DNA from: an uncultured Pelagibacteraceae bacterium
GTDB taxonomy: Bacteria; Pseudomonadota; Alphaproteobacteria; Pelagibacterales; Pelagibacteraceae
DNA length: 64,000 nucleotides
Reading direction: 5' to 3'
NCBI GenBank assembly: GCA_902587155.1
Contig: CACIKE010000001.1
Location: forward strand, 117,760 to 181,759
A program made the translations under genes and the position numbers. How positions within the stretch are numbered: the stretch's first letter is position 1; each line of letters starts with the position of its first letter. The notes under the pieces are model-generated. The model did not search any database. It saw only the letters and a list, made by a program, of their open reading frames with translations, and was not told the origin of the DNA. Of this stretch, positions 27,486-37,512 are shown piece by piece.

Positions 27486-28822
27486 TGTTTAAAAAAATTT
27501 TGATAGCTAACCGTGGTGAGATTGCGGTTAGAATTATAAGAGCCTGTAAAGAATGGGGAATTTCAACTGTAGCCGTTCATTCTGATGTAGATAAAGAAAG
27601 TATGCATGTCCGAATGGCAGATGAAAGTGTTTGTATAGGTTCTCACCAACCAGCAAACAGTTATTTAAATATTCCAGCTTTATTGTCTGCAATAGAAATT
27701 ACCAATTCTGAAGCTGTGCATCCTGGTTATGGTTTTCTATCAGAGAACGCTAATTTTGCAAAAGTGCTTGAGGATAATAATATTAAATTCATAGGTGCCT
27801 CATCAGAATTAATAGAGATGATGGGGGACAAGATACAAGCAAAAAAAATTGCTAAGGAAAATGGTTTACCAGTTATTGAAGGTTCTGAGGGTGGCGTTAG
27901 AGATATCAAAGAAGCTAAAGAATTGTGTAAAAAAATTGGTTTTCCCGTTCTAATTAAAGCCTCTGGTGGTGGAGGTGGTAAGGGCATGAAAATCGTTTAC
28001 AGAGAAGAAGAATTTGAAACATTGTTTTCAACTGCAAAATCTGAAGCTCAAAAATATTTTGGAAATGACGAAGTTTATATAGAAAAGTTTTTTCAGAACC
28101 CAAGACATATTGAGGTTCAAATTTTAGCTGGAAAAAATAGAACCGTTCATCTTCATGAGAGAGATTGTTCTGTCCAAAGAAGGCACCAAAAACTAATAGA
28201 GGAAACACCAAGTCCTGTTTTAACTAATGATATTAGAAAAGATCTTTTTGAAAAAACAGTAAATATGGTATCAAAAATTGGTTATATGGGTGCTGGGACT
28301 GTTGAATTTATTTACGAAGATGGAAAATTTTATTTTCTTGAAATGAATACGAGAGTTCAGGTCGAACATCCTGTTACTGAAATGGTAACTGGTATAGATA
28401 TTATTAAAGAACAAATTTGGATAGCCTTTTCAGGAGAAACAGCTTTAAAACAAAGTGATATAAACCCAAGAGGTCATGCTATAGAATGTAGAATAAATGC
28501 AGAGGATGCTAGTAAAAATTTCCAACCATCACCTGGGTTGATTGGTATGTGTCATCAACCGTCAGGCTTCAGAACAAGAGTTGATGGTGCAATATATCAG
28601 GGTTATAAAGTAACTCCTTATTATGATAGTATGATTTGCAAGTTGATCTGTCATGGTAGAAATAGATCTGAGGCTATTCAAAGAATGAATAGATCTTTAG
28701 ACGAGTTTGTAATTGAGGGAATCACTACAACAATTCCATTACATAAAAAATTACTAAATCATAAAAAATTTATTAATTCTGATTTCAATGTTAGTTGGTT
28801 GGATAAAGATAAAATACTTTAA
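27485..28822 (+). CDS. accC: Biotin carboxylase of acetyl-CoA carboxylase
   Basis: A 445-residue ATP-grasp enzyme that carboxylates the biotin of AccB with bicarbonate and ATP. The N-terminal K-I-L-I-A-N-R-G-E-I-A-V-R-I, the glycine-rich lid K-A-S-G-G-G-G-G-K-G-M and the active-site F-L-E-M-N-T-R-V-Q-V-E-H-P motif are intact. Length is normal. It overlaps the convergent DUF2155 gene by four bases. Confidence 0.97.
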   Translation: MFKKILIANRGEIAVRIIRACKEWGISTVAVHSDVDKESMHVRMADESVCIGSHQPANSYLNIPALLSAIEITNSEAVHPGYGFLSENANFAKVLEDNNIKFIGASSELIEMMGDKIQAKKIAKENGLPVIEGSEGGVRDIKEAKELCKKIGFPVLIKASGGGGGKGMKIVYREEEFETLFSTAKSEAQKYFGNDEVYIEKFFQNPRHIEVQILAGKNRTVHLHERDCSVQRRHQKLIEETPSPVLTNDIRKDLFEKTVNMVSKIGYMGAGTVEFIYEDGKFYFLEMNTRVQVEHPVTEMVTGIDIIKEQIWIAFSGETALKQSDINPRGHAIECRINAEDASKNFQPSPGLIGMCHQPSGFRTRVDGAIYQGYKVTPYYDSMICKLICHGRNRSEAIQRMNRSLDEFVIEGITTTIPLHKKLLNHKKFINSDFNVSWLDKDKIL

Positions 28823-29223
28823 TAACAGCTAATAAGCCAAATATCGTAAACTGGATGATCAAAAGGTGCTATAGATGGGCTTGAGGAGAACATCCAACCA
28901 TTAAAAACAAAAACGTTATTTCTATCTCTTTTTGTTAAATCTCTTACTTGGATATATGCCTTAACTTCAGGATTATCATCAAATTTAGAGTCAGTACATT
29001 TTATACTTTTTATAGCTAAATCTTTATAAATAAATTCCTCATTGTTGACTAATTTTATCAACTCATTTTTGGAACTAATCTTATCTAATATTTTTATATC
29101 AGTTTTATTTCCATCAAGATTAATTTCAGCACTAATCTTAAATGTTATAAATATAGAAAATAAATATATAAATAAAAATAAATTTAGTTTATTTCCAACT
29201 TTTATATTTTTTTTCAGTTGCAT
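28819..29223 (-). CDS. DUF2155 family exported protein
   Basis: A 134-residue protein with an N-terminal hydrophobic signal (about residues 13-31, L-N-L-F-L-F-I-Y-L-F-S-I-F), probably sent to the periplasm. The DUF2155 core is the N-V-F-V-F-N-G-W-M-F-S-S-S-P-S block followed by H-P-V-Y-D-I-W-L-I-S-C at the end. The function is unknown; it is conserved in alphaproteobacteria next to NDUFA12 and accC. The start lies 35 bases inside the NDUFA12 gene; later starts would cut the signal, so I keep it. Confidence 0.82.
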   Translation of the reverse strand: MQLKKNIKVGNKLNLFLFIYLFSIFITFKISAEINLDGNKTDIKILDKISSKNELIKLVNNEEFIYKDLAIKSIKCTDSKFDDNPEVKAYIQVRDLTKRDRNNVFVFNGWMFSSSPSIAPFDHPVYDIWLISCY

Positions 29224-29548
29224 TTTTATTGTTTTTATTTGGATAGTAAGCTGAGTCAGTACCAGTCAAATTAGCTTGGTGAGGCTTTTGCCAATTATAT
29301 TTCTCTAATTTATGAATATTTTCAATTTTATTTGGCATAAAATGAATCCAAGAATACCATTCAACTGGAATTTTTGATGCATCAATTTCATTTGCATAAA
29401 TTACCCACCTTTTTCCTTTTTTGCTTTGATAATATTTATTTCCATATTCATCTGATCCAATCAATTTACCAAACAATATAGTTTTGATCCTAGTACCAAA
29501 TGTATCTCGATTCCACCAAGTGAAAATTTTTTTTAAGAATGTCAACAT
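29189..29548 (-). CDS. NDUFA12 family accessory subunit of complex I
   Basis: A 119-residue homologue of mitochondrial NDUFA12 (B17.2), an accessory subunit of NADH:ubiquinone oxidoreductase found in alphaproteobacteria. Typical blocks are G-T-R-I-K-T, L-I-G-S-D-E-Y-G-N-K-Y-Y, R-W-V-I-Y, and the W-Y-S-W-I-H-F-M-P motif near residues 66-74. It is cytosolic on the peripheral arm of complex I. No nuo genes lie in the window, which is normal for this gene. Confidence 0.92.
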   Translation of the reverse strand: MLTFLKKIFTWWNRDTFGTRIKTILFGKLIGSDEYGNKYYQSKKGKRWVIYANEIDASKIPVEWYSWIHFMPNKIENIHKLEKYNWQKPHQANLTGTDSAYYPNKNNKNATEKKYKSWK

Positions 29549-29661
29549 GTAAAACTTAATAATTTCAATTTTAAATTGTATAATTTAAATTAGACTAAAA
29601 TGTGTAAATGTATATAAGTAAAAAGATTCAAATTTCAAATTTAATTTAAGGATTATTAAAA

Positions 29662-30486
29662 ATGGCAAAATATCTTGTAGAAACTTATTATACATGCACT
29701 TTTAAGGTAAATCACTATCTTGATGACATCAATGAAACTGAGCTAAAGAATCTCGAAAAAAGAGATGATGGGAAATTTGAAGTTCTAGATGTAAAATTAG
29801 ACAATCGAAAGACGAAAAGTCTTGATCCTGATAGTAAAAAAGTTGATCAAAATAAAAAAATTGATTTAGTTCCAACTCAAAATGAAAATAAAGCTAGTGG
29901 TGTTGAAAAAATATTTTCTCAATCTTTTGCGAAATCTGAAAATTCTGGAAAGCGATTCAGCATGCCTGATAGAAGGAAGGGATATATTCAAAAAGCAACA
30001 ATTGGTGACCATAAAGTTTATTTACATACTGGTGAGTATGAGGATGGTAAAATTGGAGAAATCTTTATTGATACAAGTAAAGAGGGAGAGCTAGTTAAAG
30101 CTTTAATGAATAATTTTGCTATCGCTGTTTCGCTTGGTCTTCAATATGGAGTACCATTAGACGAGTTTGTAAGTGCATTTATAGGAACTAAATTTGAGCC
30201 ATCTGGTAAAGTAAATGGTAACGACAGAATTTTAAGTGCCTCCTCAATTCTAGATTATATATTTAGGGAACTGGCGATTTCATATCTAAACAGAGAAGAT
30301 TTAGCACATACCCCTTCTATAGGTAATTTGGATCTCACATCTACAGATGAAAAAGGCTCTGATGAACAAAATCAATTACTAAAAATAGTAAAAGATATAA
30401 CAAGTAAAGGATTTGTTAGAAATAATTACAAAAAAAATCTGGTAGATTTATCAGATGTTAAAATTAGTCTTAAAGGTAAAAAATAA
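29662..30486 (+). CDS. Stand-alone TSCPD protein similar to the C-terminus of class II ribonucleotide reductase
   Basis: A 274-residue protein. Residues 1-60 ([10 protein letters not shown]...) form a small alpha/beta region, then a charged linker, then a TSCPD domain (about 100-215) with [33 protein letters not shown] and F-E-P-S-G. This domain is the C-terminal part of long B12-dependent NrdJ reductases. Here it stands alone with no catalytic barrel next to it. It may help reductase function or be a paralogue with its own role. It has its own promoter region (113-base divergent spacer) and ends at the aspS stop. Confidence 0.82.
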   Translation: MAKYLVETYYTCTFKVNHYLDDINETELKNLEKRDDGKFEVLDVKLDNRKTKSLDPDSKKVDQNKKIDLVPTQNENKASGVEKIFSQSFAKSENSGKRFSMPDRRKGYIQKATIGDHKVYLHTGEYEDGKIGEIFIDTSKEGELVKALMNNFAIAVSLGLQYGVPLDEFVSAFIGTKFEPSGKVNGNDRILSASSILDYIFRELAISYLNREDLAHTPSIGNLDLTSTDEKGSDEQNQLLKIVKDITSKGFVRNNYKKNLVDLSDVKISLKGKK

Positions 30487-32271
30487 TTATTTTTTACTTT
30501 TTATAGATAAATTTAACTCTTTAAGTTGATTTTCACTTATACTAGAAGGTGCATTCATCATCAAATCCTGTGCATTTTGATTCATTGGAAACATTGTAAC
30601 TTCTCGAATATTTTTTTCATTTGCTAGTAACATAATTATTCTATCAATTCCTGGGGCTATGCCTCCATGAGGTGGGGCACCATAACTTAAAGCGTTAATC
30701 ATCCCACTAAATTTTTGATCAACTTCAGATCTAGAGTAACCTGCAACATCAAATAATTTATACATTAGATCTGGTATATGATTTCTAATCGCACCCGAAG
30801 ATAATTCTATTCCATTACACACAATATCATATTGAAATGCGAGTATATCTAATGGTTTTTCAAAATTAATTTTATTAATATCTCCTTGCGGCATAGAAAA
30901 AGGATTATGACTGAATTTAATTTTGTTTGTTTGATTATCTATTTCATACATTGGATAATCTACAATCCAACAGAATGCGAAAACGTTTTCATCGATTAAA
31001 CCCAAATCTTTTCCAATTTTATCTCTCGCTAACGCAGTTATCTTTTCTACCTCTTCTAATTTACCGCAAGCAAGAAAAATACTGTCACCTACTTTTGCTT
31101 CAGTTTTAATCATTATTTCATTTAGTGAGTCTTTTGAAAAAAATTTACCTACCGGCCCTTTCGCTGAAATTTCTTTCTCTTTTTCAATAGTAAAGTAAGC
31201 GAGTCCAGAAGCGCCTTGTTCTTTAGCCCATTTATCAATATTATCAAAGAAACTTCGAGGCTTATCTTTTGTATTTTTTGTAACAATGCATCTAACTTTA
31301 GATCCAGATTTAACAAGTTTTTTAAATATTTCAAAAGAAACATCTTCTCTTAAAAAAATTTCAGTAATGTCAGTAATAATTAATGGATTTCTTAAGTCTG
31401 GTTTATCTGTTCCATATTTAATCATTGATTCTTTAAATGAAATTCTTGGAAACTGATTAAACAATAATTTTTTATTTGAAAACTTTTTAAATGTATTAAC
31501 AAATAACTTCTCTACTACATTAAATACATCTTCCTGCTCAACAAAAGACATTTCTAAATCTAGTTGATAGAACTCCCCAGGACTTCTATCTGCTCTTGCG
31601 TCTTCGTCTCTAAAACAAGGTGCAATCTGAAAATACTTATCAAAACCAGACACCATTACTAATTGTTTAAATTGTTGAGGTGCTTGTGGAAGTGCATAAA
31701 ATTTACCAGGATTAAGTCTACTTGGTACTAAAAAATCTCTTGCTCCCTCTGGACTTGATGAAGTCAAAATTGGTGTTTGAAATTCTAAAAATCCTAATTT
31801 ATTCATTTCATTTCTAATAAATGAAATTACTTTTGATCTTAATATGATATTTTCGTGAATTTTTTTTCTTCTTAAATCTAAAAAACGATACTTCAATCTT
31901 ATTTCTTCTGCATATTCTCGGTCAGTAAAAACTGGTAAAGGAAGTTCCTTACATTCACCTAAAACTTGAAAATTTTTGATTACTACTTCAATTTCTCCAG
32001 TTTCAATTTCCTTATTGATTGAATCTTTTGATCTTTCAACTACTTTCCCATCAATTTTAATTACTGTTTCTAATTGTATTTTTTCTAACTTATTAAAATT
32101 AGAATTTTCTTTTTCTATAATACACTGTGTTATTCCATAATTATCTCTTAGATCTATGAATAAAAGATTTCCATGATCTCTTTTTTTATTTATCCAACCA
32201 GATAGAGTTATTTCATCTCCAACTTTATCTTTTCTTAATTCATTACATTTATGAGTTCTAAATTTGTTCAA
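30487..32271 (-). CDS. aspS: Aspartyl-tRNA synthetase
   Basis: A 594-residue bacterial-type class II synthetase. An N-terminal OB anticodon domain (G-W-I-N-K-K-R-D-H-G-N), the F-R-D-E-D-A-R-A-D-R motif 2 region, the bacterial GAD insert (about 290-410) and a motif 3 with G-I-A-P-G-I-D-R are all present. It may also charge tRNA(Asn) if no AsnRS exists in the genome, which cannot be checked here. Hda follows upstream with no spacer, so the two share a transcript. Confidence 0.97.
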   Translation of the reverse strand: MNKFRTHKCNELRKDKVGDEITLSGWINKKRDHGNLLFIDLRDNYGITQCIIEKENSNFNKLEKIQLETVIKIDGKVVERSKDSINKEIETGEIEVVIKNFQVLGECKELPLPVFTDREYAEEIRLKYRFLDLRRKKIHENIILRSKVISFIRNEMNKLGFLEFQTPILTSSSPEGARDFLVPSRLNPGKFYALPQAPQQFKQLVMVSGFDKYFQIAPCFRDEDARADRSPGEFYQLDLEMSFVEQEDVFNVVEKLFVNTFKKFSNKKLLFNQFPRISFKESMIKYGTDKPDLRNPLIITDITEIFLREDVSFEIFKKLVKSGSKVRCIVTKNTKDKPRSFFDNIDKWAKEQGASGLAYFTIEKEKEISAKGPVGKFFSKDSLNEIMIKTEAKVGDSIFLACGKLEEVEKITALARDKIGKDLGLIDENVFAFCWIVDYPMYEIDNQTNKIKFSHNPFSMPQGDINKINFEKPLDILAFQYDIVCNGIELSSGAIRNHIPDLMYKLFDVAGYSRSEVDQKFSGMINALSYGAPPHGGIAPGIDRIIMLLANEKNIREVTMFPMNQNAQDLMMNAPSSISENQLKELNLSIKSKK

Positions 32272-32934
32272 TTACTCTCCTAAGACTTCTTTTATAATTT
32301 TAAAATCAATTGATTTATTTTTTTTTAAACTTAATTGATCGATCTTATATATGAAATCATAAATTTTACTATACGATCTCTCAATTCTTTTAAGTATAAA
32401 CTTAATGAATTTTTCATCTATAGAGATTTGTCGATCAGATAAATTTTTTAATATAATGGCAAATATTAAATCATCATCTGGTTTTTCTATGTTTAATAAG
32501 ATAAAATTTTTTGCTCTAGACTTTAAATCATTTAATTCAAAAGAAATATTAACTATTGGTTTTGATGATGTAACAATAATAAATTTATTTTCTTGTTCAA
32601 TTAAATTAAAAAGACTGTAAAGTAATTTTTCATCAATATTTGAAGATAAATTTTCGATTATAATGTTCTCATAAATTTTTATTTTTTTTAAATCATCATT
32701 TCGTAAAGATTTTCCCTCAAATTTGATTCCTTTGTTTTTTTGTAAAAAAATATTCATAAGATGAGTTTTCCCAGAAAGTTTTTCCCCTATTACATTAACA
32801 AAATTTTTCTCCCATTTTGGCCATATGTTTAAAAAATCAAAAACATGTTTATTACTTTTAGAAAGATAAAAGTCATCGTTTTTAAAATTTTTGTCATAAT
32901 CGAATTTGATTATTGTTTGATCTAGGTCTCTCAT
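32272..32934 (-). CDS. hda: DnaA-related regulator Hda
   Basis: A 220-residue AAA+ protein like Hda/HdaA, which with the DNA clamp turns DnaA-ATP into DnaA-ADP after replication starts. Walker A is G-E-K-L-S-G-K-T-H-L and the Walker B region is I-I-I-E-N-L, weaker than in DnaA. A clamp-binding sequence near the N-terminus (D-Q-T-I-I-K-F) is a plausible QL(S/P)LPL-type variant. There is no domain IV of DnaA. It starts in an ATGA overlap with the DUF2066-like gene. Confidence 0.85.
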   Translation of the reverse strand: MRDLDQTIIKFDYDKNFKNDDFYLSKSNKHVFDFLNIWPKWEKNFVNVIGEKLSGKTHLMNIFLQKNKGIKFEGKSLRNDDLKKIKIYENIIIENLSSNIDEKLLYSLFNLIEQENKFIIVTSSKPIVNISFELNDLKSRAKNFILLNIEKPDDDLIFAIILKNLSDRQISIDEKFIKFILKRIERSYSKIYDFIYKIDQLSLKKNKSIDFKIIKEVLGE

Positions 32935-33992
32935 TCAATTATCCAAACTTTTTTTTGTGTATTTAGATTATATTTTTTATTTTTCATTATATTAATAAAA
33001 TTTTGGACTGTTCCATTAAATAAAACTTCATAAAATATGAATTCTTTATCAAATTTTTGTATAGAATAATCACTTACCATATCTATTTCATTTAAAAATA
33101 TTTCAAAATTGTTTGATTTTTTCAAATCGTAATTTTTTATCTTAATTGTGATTGGGACTTTTATTGAAGTATTTATTTCATTTAATTTTTTCCAAGTATC
33201 TTCAAATAAGTTTTTCAAATTATTGATTAAAGAATCAAGGTCTATTTCACTATATATATCTGTATTCTTAAAAGTATTATTCTTTATTATCTCATTTTTA
33301 TCATTATAAATTTTCGTTAAAATTCTTACTTCGTTATTACCTATAAAAATTAAGCAAATGATAGAATTATTTAAAATATATTTTTTTGTAATATCTTTAA
33401 AATCATACGTTTCTATGACATCTAATTTTTCTTTAACAAGATTTAAATCTTCAAGATCCTCTGACGGGAGTAAATAATTAATTAATTGATATCTTTTGTT
33501 AGTTTTATTCCAATTCATGTAAATTGGATTATCTGAAAAAATTGAAAGACTATCCTCATTTTCATTTATTATGATCGGGATAAATAAAAATTGCTCTCTT
33601 AGTATTCTTGAAGGAAAAATATTTTTTTTTTCTAAATATCTAAAAATTTTTTTTTTATTAAATGAAACACCAAGATTGACAAAATATTTTTGGTCTATAA
33701 ATTTTTCCTCTTTGATTGAGAACGTTTCAATCATGCCTTTAATTTCATTTAACCTAATGTTATCAATTTTTTTGAAATCTGAAGATTTGATTAAAGAATA
33801 GATTAATTCAAAAAAAGCTTTTTTGAATCCTAAATCAATTACTTTATTTTTATCAAAATTAATTTCAAATGGCTGGGAAATTTCAATATCATTGATATCA
33901 AATGATTTTGCTTTGACGTTTTCTGTGGAAAAAAAAAATATTATTAAAGCTAGAGTAGAAAAAAAAATATATAAACGAGTGATATAATACAT
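32931..33992 (-). CDS. DUF2066-like exported protein
   Basis: A 353-residue protein with a signal peptide or membrane anchor at residues 5-28 and a Lys/Asn/Ile-rich body. It resembles the DUF2066 proteins that sit between purM and hda in many proteobacteria: an N-terminal domain with paired alpha/beta elements, F-F-E-L-I-Y and a central L-L-P-S-E-D segment. The function is unknown. It is divergent from purM across only 22 bases. The assignment leans on gene order as much as on sequence. Confidence 0.68.
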   Translation of the reverse strand: MYYITRLYIFFSTLALIIFFFSTENVKAKSFDINDIEISQPFEINFDKNKVIDLGFKKAFFELIYSLIKSSDFKKIDNIRLNEIKGMIETFSIKEEKFIDQKYFVNLGVSFNKKKIFRYLEKKNIFPSRILREQFLFIPIIINENEDSLSIFSDNPIYMNWNKTNKRYQLINYLLPSEDLEDLNLVKEKLDVIETYDFKDITKKYILNNSIICLIFIGNNEVRILTKIYNDKNEIIKNNTFKNTDIYSEIDLDSLINNLKNLFEDTWKKLNEINTSIKVPITIKIKNYDLKKSNNFEIFLNEIDMVSDYSIQKFDKEFIFYEVLFNGTVQNFINIMKNKKYNLNTQKKVWIIE

Positions 33993-34014
33993 ATTAAATT
34001 TAAAACCTATATTA

Positions 34015-35043
34015 ATGAATAAAAATCTCTTTACCTATAAAAAAAGTGGGGTCAATATTAATGCTGCAGATAAATTTGTAAGTTTCATATCTAATATTTC
34101 ATCAAAAAAAAGAGGCAATAAAAAGAATACTAATATTGGTGGTTTTGGTTCCATCTCAGATTTGCCTAAAAATATTAAAAACCCAAAAATTGTAGCTTGT
34201 ACTGATGGAGTTGGAACCAAAATTGAAATCGCAAACTTACTTAATAAATATGACACAATTGGAATAGATCTTGTTGCAATGAGTGTAAATGACTTAATTG
34301 TACAAGGAGCAAAACCCTTATTTTTTCTAGACTATATTTCAATAAATAAAATTGATTTAAAAAAAATGAAATCAATGATTCGTGGGATAGTTAAAGGTTG
34401 TAGTATTTCGCAATGTAGTTTGGTTGGTGGTGAGACTGCTGAAATGCCAGATACTTATGAAAAAGGTAAATTTGATATGGCTGGTTTTGCAGTTGGAATT
34501 GCAGATAAAAAAAAATTACTTAATAAAAATAAAATTAAAAAGGGGGATTTGATCTTAGCTGTCCCATCTAGTGGCTTACATTCAAATGGTTTTTCATTGG
34601 TTAGGCATTTATTGAAGATAAAAAAAATAAATATCAAAAAAAATTTATTTCTCAAAAAAGAATTGATAAAGCCAACAAGAATTTACGTAAAAGAAATTTT
34701 AAATCTTGTAAAAAAAAATTTGTTAAATGGTTGTGCTAATATAACTGGAGGTGGATTAGCTGACAATATAAGTAGAGTTATCCCTAACAACTTATGTGCA
34801 GAAATAGATTTGGATAAGATTAAACCTCTTGAGATTTTTAATTGGCTTAAGAAAAATAAGATCAGTGATAATGAAATGCTTAAAACTTTTAATTGTGGAG
34901 TTGGATTTTGTTTAATAATAAATCCTAAAAATATTAAAAAAATTAATAAATTTTTTTTAAAAAAATACAAACCCTATATTATTGGAAAAATTTCTAAAGA
35001 TAAAAAAAAAGTAAGTCTTAATGGTAAAGTCAACTGGTTATAA
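34015..35043 (+). CDS. purM: Phosphoribosylformylglycinamidine cyclo-ligase (AIR synthetase)
   Basis: A 342-residue enzyme of purine synthesis that closes the imidazole ring with ATP. Visible motifs: T-Y-K-K-S-G-V-N-I near the start, A-C-T-D-G-V-G-T-K-I-E-I-A, S-V-N-D-L-I-V-Q-G-A and G-G-E-T-A-E-M-P-D-T-Y. The 3' end overlaps purN by 23 bases, a normal coupled purMN pair. Confidence 0.97.
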   Translation: MNKNLFTYKKSGVNINAADKFVSFISNISSKKRGNKKNTNIGGFGSISDLPKNIKNPKIVACTDGVGTKIEIANLLNKYDTIGIDLVAMSVNDLIVQGAKPLFFLDYISINKIDLKKMKSMIRGIVKGCSISQCSLVGGETAEMPDTYEKGKFDMAGFAVGIADKKKLLNKNKIKKGDLILAVPSSGLHSNGFSLVRHLLKIKKINIKKNLFLKKELIKPTRIYVKEILNLVKKNLLNGCANITGGGLADNISRVIPNNLCAEIDLDKIKPLEIFNWLKKNKISDNEMLKTFNCGVGFCLIINPKNIKKINKFFLKKYKPYIIGKISKDKKKVSLNGKVNWL

Positions 35044-35602
35044 AAAGATTAAGACAGCAGTTTTTATTTCTGGTACAGGAAGCAATTTAAAATCTTTAAT
35101 AAAGTTTTCTAAGACAAAAAAATCACCAATTTCTATTGATCTAATAATCTCTAACAATTCAAAAGCAAAGGGTTTAAAACATGCGAAATTGAACAAGATA
35201 AAAAAAAAAGTGTTTAATTTTAAGAAAAAACATAAAATTGAAAATCAGATACTTTCAGTCTTAAAAGAGCATGAAATTAAAATGATATGCTTGGCAGGGT
35301 TTATGAAAATTTTGTCCAAATATTTTATCAGTAGATTTAGAGGTAAGATTTTAAATATCCATCCTTCATTACTTCCTAAATATAAAGGATTGAATACTCA
35401 TGAAAGAGTCCTAAATAATAATGAAAAATATTCAGGGTGCACTGTTCACTTTGTTAATTCGAAATTAGACTCTGGAAGAATTATTTTACAAAAAAAAGTA
35501 AAAATATCAAAAAAAGAGACAAAAAATTCCCTTGCCAAAAAAGTACTTTTTCAAGAACATAAACTTTACGCAAAAGCTATATTAAAAATATTTAATCATT
35601 GA
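35021..35602 (+). CDS. purN: Phosphoribosylglycinamide formyltransferase 1
   Basis: A 193-residue enzyme that adds a formyl group from 10-formyl-THF to GAR. The phosphate loop S-G-T-G-S-N-L, the C-L-A-G-F-M-K-I-L folate region and the catalytic block I-H-P-S-L-L-P-K-Y-K-G with H-F-V-N-S-K-L-D-S-G are present. The ATG inside purM gives a seven-residue extension over the usual start; there is no better start. It overlaps the convergent ndk by eleven bases. Confidence 0.95.
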   Translation: MVKSTGYKKIKTAVFISGTGSNLKSLIKFSKTKKSPISIDLIISNNSKAKGLKHAKLNKIKKKVFNFKKKHKIENQILSVLKEHEIKMICLAGFMKILSKYFISRFRGKILNIHPSLLPKYKGLNTHERVLNNNEKYSGCTVHFVNSKLDSGRIILQKKVKISKKETKNSLAKKVLFQEHKLYAKAILKIFNH

Positions 35603-36002
35603 AAAAAAACTGAATTTCTATTTGAGCATTATAAGCACTATCAGATCCATGCACAGAATTTTTATCAATTGAAATTCCATATTTTTTTCGGATAGTTCCA
35701 TCATCTGCGTCTTTTGGATTTGTAGCTCCCATGAGTTCTCTGTTTTCTTTAACTGCGTTTTCTTTTTGAAGAATCATAACAACTATCGGACCCGAGGAAA
35801 GATAGTCACATAAATCATTGTAAAATGGCTTTGTTTCGTGAACTTTATAAAATTTTTCAGCCTCAGATTTTTCAATTTGAATTTTTTTTTCTTTAAGAAT
35901 TTGGAAACCTTTATTTTTAAACATTTCTTTAATTTCCACCTCAAGATTTCTCTCTACAGCATCTGGCTTAATAATTGATAATGTTTGCTCTAAATTACTC
36001 AT
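35592..36002 (-). CDS. ndk: Nucleoside diphosphate kinase
   Basis: A 136-residue enzyme that balances NTP pools by moving phosphate through a phospho-histidine. H118 in N-S-V-H-G-S-D-S is the catalytic residue. The N-terminal T-L-S-I-I-K-P-D-A-V and K-P-F-Y segments are normal. The gene lies after pepA with an eight-base overlap, and both are probably cotranscribed. Confidence 0.97.
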   Translation of the reverse strand: MSNLEQTLSIIKPDAVERNLEVEIKEMFKNKGFQILKEKKIQIEKSEAEKFYKVHETKPFYNDLCDYLSSGPIVVMILQKENAVKENRELMGATNPKDADDGTIRKKYGISIDKNSVHGSDSAYNAQIEIQFFFND

Positions 36003-37452
36003 AATTATCTTCGATTAACTGACTTAATAATCTTACACCATAACCTGTTGCTCCTCCTGAGTTTAAAGCACCTCCATATTTTGAAAACGCCATACCTGCA
36101 ATGTCTAAATGTGCCCAAGGAGTTTTGTTTAAAACAAATCTCTGTAAAAATTGTGCAGCTGTTGTTGATCCAGCACCACCTACGTAATTAATATTCTGCA
36201 TATCTGCATTTTTTGAGTCTATTAATTTGTCATAATTTTTATGTAAAGGCATTCTCCATAGTTTTTCCTCAACCTTTTCACCAGATTCAATTAATTGTTT
36301 TGACAATTTATCATCGTTAGAAAATAATCCAGCATATTCTGACCCTAAAGAAACAATGATTGCACCTGTCAAAGTTGCTAAATCAATCATAAATTTTGGT
36401 TTGAATTTTTTTTCTGTAAAAGTTAAAGCATCAGCAAGTACCAATCTTCCCTCTGCGTCAGTATTTAATATTTCTATAGTTTTACCACTATAAGATTTAA
36501 CAATGTCACCAGGCCTTTGGGCATTTCCACTAACCATATTTTCAACAAGTCCTACAACTCCCACAGCATTAACTTTTGCCTTTCTTAAAGCTAGACTTAT
36601 CAATAAACCCACTACAGTCGCTGAGCCGGCCATATCATAAGTCATATCCTCCATAAATTTTGCAGGTTTTAACGAATAACCTCCAGTATCAAAACAAACA
36701 CCTTTACCAACAAATGCTAATGGCTTGGATCCGTTTTTTAATCCGTTCCATTCGATTGTGACTAAATACGATCCTTTATCACTTCCTTGACCAACGCCAA
36801 GAAGAGCATTCATACCAAGTTTTTTCATTTTTTTAGAGTCATAAATATTTATTTTTAATCCATATTTTTTTAAAGATTTTAATCTTCTTGCATATTCATC
36901 TGGATTTAAAATATTTCCAGGTTCAGAGACTAAATCTCTTGTATAGAAAGTTCCCTCTTCTAATGCTTTAAATTTTAATTGATTTTTCGAAAGGATTTTC
37001 TTTTTATTTAAAAAAACAGTAATTTTTATAAAACTGTTTTTCTTTTTTGTTTTATATTTATCAAATTCATAAGATTTTAATTTTAAGCCGTGTAAAAAAT
37101 GTAAAATAAAATTTGAGTCTTTAAAGTCTAAAGTATCTAAATTAATAACATATTCACTCTTCTTGCTTTTTTGAATTTGTTTATAAAGTTGAGCTCCCAG
37201 ATTTTCTATGTAAGAATTTTTTATATTTTTTTTTATTGATATTAAAATTATCTTTTTTTTAGAACTTAATTCAAAGGTTGCTAGCTTTTTATTAAAATCA
37301 CTAATCTTGAGTAAATCAGATATATATGATTGCTCTGATTTCGAAATATACTTTTTTAAACCTTTAATATCAAATTTATCATTTACAAATAAAATAAGGT
37401 TGCCAGGTGCATTTTTTGAGGCGCTATTTTTATAATTAATTTGAATAGTCAT
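35995..37452 (-). CDS. pepA: Leucyl aminopeptidase (M17)
   Basis: A 485-residue cytosolic aminopeptidase with two metal ions. The metal and catalytic motifs are G-K-G-V-C-F-D-T-G-G-Y-S-L-K-P and N-T-D-A-E-G-R-L-V-L-A-D. The N-terminal 150 residues are diverged and Lys-rich. I start at ATG (MTIQINYK) and not at the TTG five codons upstream. Its divergent neighbour 60 bases away is the lpt operon, the common alphaproteobacterial arrangement. Confidence 0.94.
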   Translation of the reverse strand: MTIQINYKNSASKNAPGNLILFVNDKFDIKGLKKYISKSEQSYISDLLKISDFNKKLATFELSSKKKIILISIKKNIKNSYIENLGAQLYKQIQKSKKSEYVINLDTLDFKDSNFILHFLHGLKLKSYEFDKYKTKKKNSFIKITVFLNKKKILSKNQLKFKALEEGTFYTRDLVSEPGNILNPDEYARRLKSLKKYGLKINIYDSKKMKKLGMNALLGVGQGSDKGSYLVTIEWNGLKNGSKPLAFVGKGVCFDTGGYSLKPAKFMEDMTYDMAGSATVVGLLISLALRKAKVNAVGVVGLVENMVSGNAQRPGDIVKSYSGKTIEILNTDAEGRLVLADALTFTEKKFKPKFMIDLATLTGAIIVSLGSEYAGLFSNDDKLSKQLIESGEKVEEKLWRMPLHKNYDKLIDSKNADMQNINYVGGAGSTTAAQFLQRFVLNKTPWAHLDIAGMAFSKYGGALNSGGATGYGVRLLSQLIEDNYE

Positions 37453-37512
37453 AAATTTTAAATTCAATCTACAAGAGATAATGTTATATAAGAATAAAAT
37501 AATTTTATTTCA

